Shown here in pieces: positions 38,508-46,600 of a stretch of 64,000 bases of DNA. Origin of the DNA: Bacteroidales bacterium (lineage in GTDB: Bacteria; Bacteroidota; Bacteroidia; Bacteroidales; P3); NCBI GenBank assembly GCA_017451385.1, contig JAFSPS010000014.1, positions 1-64,000 on the forward strand. The letters run 5' to 3'. Numbering within the stretch: position 1 is the first letter of the stretch; each line of letters starts with the position of its first letter. Both the position numbers and the translations under genes were made by a program. Under the pieces are notes generated by a model, which saw only the letters and a list, made by a program, of their open reading frames with translations, did no database searches and was not told the DNA's origin.

Positions 38508-40019
38508 ATGACGCTCACTGCCGTACATATCATTGGTATCCTGCTCACTGTGGGGTTGCTGGTAGCCATAGGGCTGCTGTCAGGCCGCGGCGTGAAAGAC
38601 GCACGCAGCTTCGCCATAGGCGGCAAGGCCAACAGCTGGATGGTGTGTGGCATCATCATGGGCACCCTCGTAGGCGGACAATCGACCATAGGCACCGCGC
38701 AGATGGCCTTCTGCTATGGTCTCTCGGCATGGTGGTTCACCATCGGCGCCGCTCTGGGCAGCGCAGTGCTGGGGCTTGTCTATGTGGTACCCCTCCGCCG
38801 CAGCGGCTGCGTGACGCTGGCCGAAATCGTTGCAAAAGAATATGGGCACAAGGCCGAGACCATAGGGTCGCTGCTCTGCATGATGGGCATCTTCATCAGC
38901 ATAGTGTCGCAGGTGCTGGCTTCGTCGGCCATGCTCACCACCCTATTCCGAATGCCGACGCTGTGGGGGTCCATCCTCTCGGTGCTGCTTATCGTCATCT
39001 TCATATTCTTCGGCGGCATACGCAGCGCCGGGCTTGGCGGCATACTGAAAGTGGTGCTGCTCTATGTAGCCTCCATCACCTCGGCAGTAATAGTATTTGG
39101 GCTGACGGGGGGGCTTGACGGTGTATGGCACGACCTCTCGCTACTATTCCAGCAGCCACAGGTGGCAGAAAACAATGGCATTGCCGACGCCTGTGGACTG
39201 CATGACCGCTACGGCAACATAGTAGGACGCGGGGTGCTGAAAGATGTAGGGTCGGGGTTGTCGCTCCTGCTGGGAGTACTTGCCACGCAGACCTACGCGC
39301 AAGGCATCTGGGCGGCACGTGGCTACCGTCAGGCACGGCGCGGTGCGCTGCTCTCCGCCCTGCTTGTACCTATCATCGGCGCGGCTTGCACGCTGGTAGG
39401 CCTCTATATGCGCGGGCACTATATCACCGCCGACGAGCAGACCGCCATACTCGCTGCCGGCGAGAGCATCCCCGACGGCATCCGCATCATCAACAACACC
39501 GCCGAGGTGTTCCCCCGCTTTATCCTCGACTGCTGTCCGCCGTGGATTGGCGGCATAGTGATAGGTACACTCTTCGTGACGGTGCTTGGCGGCGGCAGCG
39601 GGCTGACCTTGGGGGCGGTAACCATCCTTGTGCATAACGTAGTCAACAACATACGCCGTCCCAACGGCAAAGGCTGGGGCGAGGCAAGTCGGCTCTACCG
39701 TGCCGGCATAGTAATCATTGCATCGGCAGCCCTTGCCGTGTCGTTGGCAAGCCACCGCACCCTCATCAACGACCTCGGCTTCCTATCCCTCGGCCTACGA
39801 GCCACAGCACTGCTTCTGCCGATAACGACAGCCCTCTTCATGCACGGACAGATAAGCCGACAAGCAGCTATCACGGCCATGATTGCCGGCACTGCCATGA
39901 TGATGGTGGCAGCACTGATGAAAATGCCAACCGACCCTATATTCTACGGCATGGGAGCAGAGATATTGATTGCGGCTGGCGACATGATGATAAAAAATAT
40001 CAAAAGGCATAGGGTTTGA
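38508..40019 (+). CDS. Sodium:solute symporter family protein
   Basis: 503 residues with about 13 transmembrane helices. The N-terminal pattern (SGRGVKDARSFAIGGKANSW, GTLVGGQSTIGTAQMAF) and the later GVLATQTYAQGIWAARGYRQARRGALL segment match the SSS family (LeuT fold), which uses sodium or proton gradients to import small solutes. Substrate cannot be told; the divergence from sugar or proline carriers is large. I use the ATG at 38508; a TTG upstream lies inside the -7 promoter box. It is a single gene, divergent from secA and followed by the tRNA promoter. Confidence 0.88.
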   Translation: MTLTAVHIIGILLTVGLLVAIGLLSGRGVKDARSFAIGGKANSWMVCGIIMGTLVGGQSTIGTAQMAFCYGLSAWWFTIGAALGSAVLGLVYVVPLRRSGCVTLAEIVAKEYGHKAETIGSLLCMMGIFISIVSQVLASSAMLTTLFRMPTLWGSILSVLLIVIFIFFGGIRSAGLGGILKVVLLYVASITSAVIVFGLTGGLDGVWHDLSLLFQQPQVAENNGIADACGLHDRYGNIVGRGVLKDVGSGLSLLLGVLATQTYAQGIWAARGYRQARRGALLSALLVPIIGAACTLVGLYMRGHYITADEQTAILAAGESIPDGIRIINNTAEVFPRFILDCCPPWIGGIVIGTLFVTVLGGGSGLTLGAVTILVHNVVNNIRRPNGKGWGEASRLYRAGIVIIASAALAVSLASHRTLINDLGFLSLGLRATALLLPITTALFMHGQISRQAAITAMIAGTAMMMVAALMKMPTDPIFYGMGAEILIAAGDMMIKNIKRHRV

Positions 40020-40065
40020 TTTTCAACAAAATACATCACGTACAACAATATAAGGCAAAAAATAA

Positions 40066-40096
40066 TTTGTCATATTAAAAAAAATGCGTACCTTTG
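40066..40096 (+). promoter_or_regulatory. Promoter of tRNA-Asp
   Basis: TTTG (40066-40069), 19 nt, TACCTTTG (40089-40096): a full consensus match about 60 nt before the mature tRNA. Confidence 0.85.
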
Positions 40097-40158
40097 CAAT
40101 CGCATTTGAGGAACGAAACTGATGTTTCGAGAGTTCTAAGAGATAACAGATGCAAAAC

Positions 40159-40236
40159 GGTTCGGTAGTTCAGTTTGGTTAGAATACATGCCTGTCACGC
40201 ATGGGGTCGCGAGTTCGAGTCTCGTCCGGACCGCCA
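40159..40236 (+). tRNA. tRNA-Asp (anticodon GTC)
   Basis: A complete cloverleaf can be drawn: acceptor GGTTCGG (40159-40165) with CCGGACC (40226-40232), an anticodon stem ATGCC/GCAT around CTGTCAC giving anticodon GTC, a T arm with GTTCGAGTC, discriminator G and an encoded CCA (40234-40236). It is transcribed from its own promoter and ends at a strong terminator. Confidence 0.97.
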
Positions 40237-40248
40237 AACAAAAAGAAA

Positions 40249-40281
40249 GCAATCAGTCAAACAACTGGTTGCTTTTTTTTT
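40249..40281 (+). terminator. Terminator of the tRNA-Asp gene
   Basis: GCAATCAGT (40249-40257) pairs with ACTGGTTGC (40264-40272; one G-U) and is followed by nine T. Confidence 0.9.
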
Positions 40282-40355
40282 GCATCTGATTACTCGTTAG
40301 ACAACGACTGTAATCCGAAAAAAAACTGAGCCAAACAAGAAATAAAAGAACAAAA

Positions 40356-40451
40356 ATGAAAAAGATTGGTAATATGCTGTCCTCACTGAAAATGAAAGGG
40401 CTTATTAAATCAACAGGAAACGAGAAATGGTTTTTTATTGTTCAGATTTAG
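40356..40451 (+). CDS. Very short ORF, possible winged-helix remnant
   Basis: A 31-codon frame (ATG at 40356, TAG at 40451) encoding MKKIGNMLSSLKMKGLIKST and then GNEKWFF. The LKxKGLIxxTGNxKW pattern resembles the end of a winged-helix DNA-binding domain, as found at the C-terminus of some AAA-type or Fic-associated proteins. It has AT-rich codons and stands alone between the tRNA terminator and rsgA. It may be a decayed gene end or a chance frame. Confidence 0.25.
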   Translation: MKKIGNMLSSLKMKGLIKSTGNEKWFFIVQI

Positions 40452-40512
40452 GTTTAAGCTATTCTCTACTTTTGCGTTTCATCAAGATGAAAAGTTTGTA
40501 TTTCTACGCGCT

Positions 40513-41436
40513 TTATTCCTCGATAGATTCGAGGATGTTTAGGTAGTTGTGGTAGCGTTCTTCGTGGATGGTGCCATCGGCTACGGCTTGCTTGACGGCA
40601 CAGTCGGGTTCGTGGGTGTGGGTGCAGTTGGCGAAGCGGCAGCCGTGTAGCACGGCACGCATCTCGGGGAAGAAATGCGAGAGCTCGTCGCGGCCGAAAT
40701 CTACCATGCCAAACTCTTTGATGCCCGGCGTATCTATCAGATAGGATGTGCCGGTGCCGCCAAGGGGTAAGGGGAATATCTCGGCAAAAGTCGTGGTGTG
40801 TTTTCCTTTCAGACTCCAGTCGCTTATCTCGCCCACCCGCAGATGCAGGTCGGGGCTGATGGCGTTGAGCAGTGCCGACTTGCCTACGCCGCTGTGACCG
40901 GTGAAGAGTACCGTACCCCCCGCCAAGACATGGCGCAGCTCGTCAATGCCGTAGCCTGTCAGTGCCGACACGGCGGCGACTTCGTAGCCTGCCGACTGAT
41001 AGATGGCTGCCACATCATGGTGAATCTGCCACAGCTCGTCGTCGTAGAGGTCGCACTTGTTGAAGAGCACCATGGCAGGGATATGATAGGCCTCGGCAGT
41101 GACGAGCAGACGGTCGATGAAGCCCGTGCTGGTGCGAGGCAGTCCGAGAGAGGCAACGATGCAGAGCAAGTCGATATTGGCAGCGATGACATGGGTCTGC
41201 TTGCTGAGCTTGGTGGCCTTACGCACTATGTAGTTGCGACGCTCGCAGACATCGGCAATCACGCCGGTCCCGTCATCCTGAACAGCATATTCCACACTGT
41301 CGCCCACAGCCACGGGATTGGTCTGCTTGTTGCCACGCAGGCGGTAGTTGCCGCGCAGGCGGCAGTCTGTAACTGTTCCGTCGGCGGCCATCACTCGATA
41401 CCAGCTTCCAGTAGTGCGCAATACAAGTCCTTGCAT
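40513..41436 (-). CDS. rsgA: Ribosome small subunit-dependent GTPase RsgA
   Basis: RsgA binds the immature 30S subunit and helps late assembly, releasing factors on GTP hydrolysis. The 307-residue protein has an N-terminal OB fold (about 1-75), a circularly permuted GTPase domain with motifs in the order G4 NKCD, G1 GHSGVGKS, G3 DTPG, and a C-terminal zinc knuckle with CRFANCTHTHEPDC. That order and length are diagnostic. The ATG at 41436 starts the OB fold; earlier in-frame codons lie in the promoter region and overlap the divergent gene. Confidence 0.96.
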   Translation of the reverse strand: MQGLVLRTTGSWYRVMAADGTVTDCRLRGNYRLRGNKQTNPVAVGDSVEYAVQDDGTGVIADVCERRNYIVRKATKLSKQTHVIAANIDLLCIVASLGLPRTSTGFIDRLLVTAEAYHIPAMVLFNKCDLYDDELWQIHHDVAAIYQSAGYEVAAVSALTGYGIDELRHVLAGGTVLFTGHSGVGKSALLNAISPDLHLRVGEISDWSLKGKHTTTFAEIFPLPLGGTGTSYLIDTPGIKEFGMVDFGRDELSHFFPEMRAVLHGCRFANCTHTHEPDCAVKQAVADGTIHEERYHNYLNILESIEE

Positions 41437-41456
41437 ATTGTTTTGATACGAATATG

Positions 41457-41485
41457 CAAAAGTACAAAAAAATGTCGTACCTTTG
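41457..41485. promoter_or_regulatory. Overlapping divergent -7 elements, rsgA and GH2-like gene
   Basis: On the minus strand TACTTTTG (41464-41457) points to rsgA, with GTTG (41489-41486) 21 nt upstream. On the plus strand TACCTTTG (41478-41485) points to the gene at 41504, without a clear -33 box. The two boxes are 13 nt apart, so the polymerases should exclude each other. Confidence 0.55.
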
Positions 41486-41503
41486 CAACTCGCTAATACA
41501 TCC

Positions 41504-43270
41504 ATGAAAAAACTGCATTTTATATCATGCCTTATCATTGTGGCAATCACTGCCATGAGCAGCATTGCCGCACCGCCGCCATACGAACGCCCTGATGTCT
41601 ATCGCATCAACAAAGTAAACCCTCATTCCGCCAACTGTCCCTCGGACAACAGCAGCTACCACATACTACTAAACAGAGGCTGGCGCGTCTGCCGCTATGC
41701 CACCCCAAAACAGGCTATTGCCTTTGCCGAGAGCAGAAGCAGCATGACGAGACTGCGCACCGTGACGCTGCCTGCCACATGGCCCAATGACGACAGCATC
41801 ACGGTGGTATCCACCGAGATAACACTACCCACCGAATGGCGCGGCCGCAACACGAGGATAAAGTTCGGAGCCGCAGGACCCGCCATGCACCTATATGTCA
41901 ACGGCAGAATGGCAGGCTATTCCGAGGACAGCTATACTCCTGCTGAATGGGACATCACCAAACTGCTTAACGAGGGGCGCAACAGGCTGACACTATGCAT
42001 CTACAGCAAGAGCGATGCCACCGACATAGAGCCACAGGAGACCCCACGAGGCATCACGCGCGACGTGGAGCTCATCTCGCTGCCACCGCTACATATCATG
42101 GACTACAACCTGCATACCTCTATAGACGACAACGGCAACGGCCTGATGGACCTCACCGTGGACCTCTCGGACGAGGTGAGGGGCGGCCAGCGCATAGAGA
42201 TAGTGGTCACCGACACCTCGTTGCACACCTCGCATATCTTACTGAAACGGAGCCTACCCCTTGCACAGAAAGACTGGTTTGCCTCGTTTAGCGAGAAAGA
42301 CAACACTATAGGTCCCGTGGTAGCATGGTCGGCAGCACATCCGCACCTCTACCAGCTCGACATACGTTTCTACAACGCCTCCGACAACATCATCCACAGT
42401 GTGAGCACCCCCATAGGATTCTGCCGGCTGAGAGAAGAGAATCAACTGTGGTGCATCAACGGCTGTCCGCTACAGATACGCGGCATAGCATGGGACGAGC
42501 CACTGCCCCGCCCCACTCCCGAGGTCCTACGGGAAACCCTCGACTCCATAAAGCAGTGCGGCTACAACCTCATACGCCTTCAACGGCCTGCCAGCGAACT
42601 CTTCTACACCCTGTGCGACCAGATAGGGCTCATGGTGTGGAACTGCTGTGCCATCGCCACCCGTCAGCACGCCGTCATCGACAACGACGAATATGAGGAG
42701 GCCATCATATATAGGGCGTTCAACCTGATGAGGCGCGACCGCAGCCATCCCTGCATCATCGCTTGGGGCGTAAACGACGGCATGCCCACAGGCTACTGCA
42801 CCAAGCAAATAGAACGTTTCTTCAGCGGACGCGACGCCATGCGCCCCTTCATCTGTCGCCCAATGGGGGCAAGCAACAACCTCTGTCTGAAAGAAAAACA
42901 GTCCATGGACTATCTCGACATCATAGGACGCAACCCCAACGGACGCAGCTACCTGCTGATAGTTGACGACACGATAGAGGCAACACGCTACGCCGCCTTA
43001 TGGGACACCATAGCACGTTACCCCGCCCTGCAAGGCATGGTGTGTGGACACTGGAACAGCCTGACAGAAGCTCAACGCGCGGCACATCTTCGCATAGCCC
43101 ACCGCATAGCTCCTGCCGTCCCCTGCAGCGAACTGCTACCCGCCATAGAAGAACCAGCTACTATCGTAAGAACCGAAGCGACCAAAACGGAGGACGATAA
43201 GCTCATCATCGACAAACCAAAACACAAAGGATTTTTCGGCTGGCTAAAATCACTGTTTAGGGCAAACTAA
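41504..43270 (+). CDS. GH2 (beta-galactosidase-like) protein with degenerate active site
   Basis: 588 residues with a signal peptide (about 1-22). A sugar-binding jelly roll (about 100-190; LYVNGRMAGYSEDSYTPAEWDITKLL), an Ig-like domain and a partial TIM barrel (from about 330) follow the plan of family 2 glycoside hydrolases. The acid/base segment, normally W-S-x-G-N-E, reads IIAWGVNDGM, so the catalytic Glu near residue 425 is Asp, and no clear nucleophile segment follows. The barrel is also cut short and ends in a basic tail (GFFGWLKSLFRAN). I expect a periplasmic, probably non-catalytic or altered carbohydrate-binding protein. Confidence 0.75.
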   Translation: MKKLHFISCLIIVAITAMSSIAAPPPYERPDVYRINKVNPHSANCPSDNSSYHILLNRGWRVCRYATPKQAIAFAESRSSMTRLRTVTLPATWPNDDSITVVSTEITLPTEWRGRNTRIKFGAAGPAMHLYVNGRMAGYSEDSYTPAEWDITKLLNEGRNRLTLCIYSKSDATDIEPQETPRGITRDVELISLPPLHIMDYNLHTSIDDNGNGLMDLTVDLSDEVRGGQRIEIVVTDTSLHTSHILLKRSLPLAQKDWFASFSEKDNTIGPVVAWSAAHPHLYQLDIRFYNASDNIIHSVSTPIGFCRLREENQLWCINGCPLQIRGIAWDEPLPRPTPEVLRETLDSIKQCGYNLIRLQRPASELFYTLCDQIGLMVWNCCAIATRQHAVIDNDEYEEAIIYRAFNLMRRDRSHPCIIAWGVNDGMPTGYCTKQIERFFSGRDAMRPFICRPMGASNNLCLKEKQSMDYLDIIGRNPNGRSYLLIVDDTIEATRYAALWDTIARYPALQGMVCGHWNSLTEAQRAAHLRIAHRIAPAVPCSELLPAIEEPATIVRTEATKTEDDKLIIDKPKHKGFFGWLKSLFRAN

Positions 43271-43325
43271 GATTTCTCAACCACGAAGTCTCTTGTTTAC
43301 TTCTCTCGACTACGAAAGTTTTTTT

Positions 43326-43607
43326 CGACCACGAAATCTACGAACTAAACGAAAGGGATTGCTTATGGCTCTTGACTACGCTTTTTTTTCGACCACGAAA
43401 TTTACGAACTGAACGAAAAGAGGATTGCTTTGGCTCTTGACTATGCAATTATCTTTTCGACCACGAAATCTACGAACTAAACGAAAGGAATTGCTTGTGG
43501 CTCTTGACTACGAAATTACTTTGTTTCGAATACGAAGTTTACGAACTGAACGAAAAGAGGATTGCTTTGGCTCTTGACTACGCAATTATCTTTTCGACCA
43601 CGGATGG
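43326..43607. repeat. Tandem array of 64-69 nt units
   Basis: Four units begin with CGA(CC/AT)ACGAA at 43326, 43390, 43458 and 43527, and a truncated fifth starts at 43595. Each contains TACGAACT(A/G)AACGAAA, ATTGCTT and GGCTCTTGACTA. Units one and three share one variant (ACTAAACGAAAGG) and units two and four another (ACTGAACGAAAAGAGG), so the array seems to have grown as a two-unit block. It lies between the convergent GH2-like and T9SS genes and accounts for most of the 430-nt gap. Confidence 0.9.
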
Positions 43608-43699
43608 AGCTAACGGGAGGTCTCTCTCTCGGATATAGGAATTGTAAAACATATAGTTACATTTGAAACATGGATAGTCTGATGAGCGAAAGGCTATGA

Positions 43700-46600
43700 C
43701 TAACGCAGCAACGTCACCATGCCGCGCTGGGTGTGGAAGAGGTCGGAAGAGGTGGCGACACGATAGCGAATGATATAGGCGTAGGAACCCTGAGGACAGG
43801 CCGAGCCGCGATATGTGCCGTCCCACGAGATGTTGACATCATCTGAATGGAACACCAGCAAGCCCTGTCGATTGTAGATGCTAATCTCATAGTCCGCCAC
43901 CTGATGACCTTGCACGCGCAACACGTTGTTGCTCGCCTCTCCCGGTGTGAAAAGCGACGGCACAAATAGCGTTGGATGCACCACAGGGAGAGTCACCGTG
44001 GCGGTATCATTACAGTAGAGCGAAGTAACAACCAGCGACACCTTCACGCTGTCGTCCTCACTGTCAACGGTTGCCGTGAGTTGCCGCTGGTCGGCAGACC
44101 ACAACTGGTCGTTGATATACCATTCGGTGGACAATCCGATGTCGCCTAATGCAGTAGCTGAAATCGTGTTATTCTCTAACGAGATGAAATCCGGCACCAG
44201 ACGCATAGCAGCATGCGGATGCCAGATGGTATCGACCGCCACGCTACCACTGACGGGACATAGGCCTTCGCTGTTGTAGGATGCCGTGACGTCTATAAAG
44301 GTCTCCCGCTCAGGAGAGAGGGTTATCGTAGGCAGATGGCTGTCGAAAGTCCACAAGCTGTCACCCATGCGAGCCTGCCAGACGCAGTAGGAGGCATCGC
44401 TCACTGCTGTGATGCTGTGAGCGAGGTTACCACAGTCCGTATTGACCACCAATTCGAGCGACGGCAGGGCGACAAAGGAGAGCGTCAGCATGGTGAGGCT
44501 ATCGCACCCTACACTGTTGACCGTATGTACCGAATAAGTGCCATCCACATAAAACGTATCGCCATCAAAGTAATACGCCATACCGCTACACTGCGAATCG
44601 GCAATAGCGCACTGCGAGCTATACGCCACCGTGAGGTCGAGGGTTACGAGGCTGTCGCACCCCACTCTGTTGTGCAGCAGCTGACGGGCGTCGGAAGTGG
44701 AAGAACGATAGACGATGCCATCGTCCCAGAGAAGGCTATCGCATACAAAAAGAGTGTCGTTCACCTCGTTGGAATAGTTGACCACCAGCGATAGGTGCAC
44801 CACGCTGTCGCAGCCCACACTATTGGGCAGCCTATAGGTGATTGTATCGCACGAAGCATTGAATATACGTCCATCGGGAACGAGAAACCTATCGCACGCC
44901 TGCTGTCGCTCGTACGACGCCGTAGTGTCTGCCGTGCGAAGCACCATATAGACTATGCTGTCAAGGCCATCCGAGGCAGGCAGATGCAACACATACTGCG
45001 ATGGCCGCTGGAAGAGGATGCCGTTCCACATCATTGGCAGCTTATTGTTACAGACAAGGCTGTCGATGGGCGTATAGTGGTTGACAACCAGATGAAGCGT
45101 TACGAGGCTGTCACAGCCATGACGGCTGACAGTATCGCTCACGCACACATGACGACCTACACCACCAATCAGCTGCCCGCCAAAAGCATAGGTAATATTC
45201 TCATAGATAGTATCATAAACAAGGGTATCGTAGGTGGGATGCACCACTAGATGAAAAGACCTGAGGCTGTCGCACCCGCTGACAGTGGTGGCGAGGAGGG
45301 TGTCGTGCACGGCATAGCGATAGACGTTGTCAAAATGGTAGGCCACAGTGTCGTCGCATATTGTGTCGTAGTCGGCAATAGAATAGACCGGATGCACGAC
45401 GAGGGTCATCACCACCATACTATCGGCTCCCGAGGAGCGCAACAACAAGGCCGTATCGCACAGACTGCCGTAGGCACTGCGCTCGCGTGTGGCACGCTGC
45501 GGCAGGTGGCTCAGGGAGAAGGTGATGCCGTTCCACCGCACGAGACTGTCGGCATAACACATCGTCATACTGTCTGCAACGACAATGTTGCGATGCACAT
45601 AGAGGTTATAATGTATGCTGCTGTCGCACTGCGCCATATTGATGAGCGATACGAGCGTGTCGGTGATGGTTGTAGTGTCAGCAAAACGCAGACCATTGAA
45701 GCGGTAGCCACCAGCGACGAGGGTCTGGTTTTCCACTATGGTGTCATAGATTGTGGTGTCATTATCACGATGTACCGTCAGCTGAAGCGAGACAATGCTG
45801 TCGCATCCCAGCAGAGTGCGGCGTGGCAGATAGTAGCTTCCGGAGGGCGAGCCGTAGAGCAACACCGTGTCATGCCATTGGAGGTCGGCACGTGTGTCGT
45901 TCTCACATTTAAGCTGGTGCTCATCAATATGCCATGAGGGATTGACGGTGAGCCTATAGTTTATCACGCTGTCGGCGCCATGAATATTATAGAGTTTGTG
46001 CTGACGCGTGAAAGTGCCACGTGGCGGGTTGCCCTCGAAGTCGGCAGCCGCAAAGGTAACGCTGTCTATGGTCAGCGGCAATGCGTCGGAACAGATGGTG
46101 ATAGACGAAGTGCTGTCGTAGTTGCGATAGACAAACAGGTTGTAGTCTATAATGCTGTCGCAACCTGCGCTGTTGGCAATCACCACCGTGTCGTGGCTCA
46201 CGCTGTCGGTATAGGCACGCACATGGTAGAGCCAGCATCGTTCGCGCGTGCCCCACGGCGTATCATGCACGTCGTAGAGACGATTCTCGACGATGGTGTC
46301 ATACTGCTCACCGTAGGAGATACTATTCACCGTCAGCTCCACGGTCGATGTGCTGTCGCAGCCGTAGCGCGAGAAGCCGTTGTAGGTGTAGGTCCCATCG
46401 GTATCGAGAATGGTGTCGTCAAACAGTAGTGGCACATTATTGCAGATTACGCGCACTATGGTATCGTCATAGCGTGGATGCGAGCGCACCAGATAGAAAA
46501 CCACGCTGTCGGTACCGTAAGGGCCTACAAGCGTGTCGCCGTACATACCCTGCCGCTCATAGCCGTAGCCATGCCACACGATGGGGAAGGCATCCTCGCA

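Noticed and set aside
43326..43607. CRISPR array
   Set aside because: The whole 64-69 nt unit is repeated; there are no unique spacers and no cas genes.
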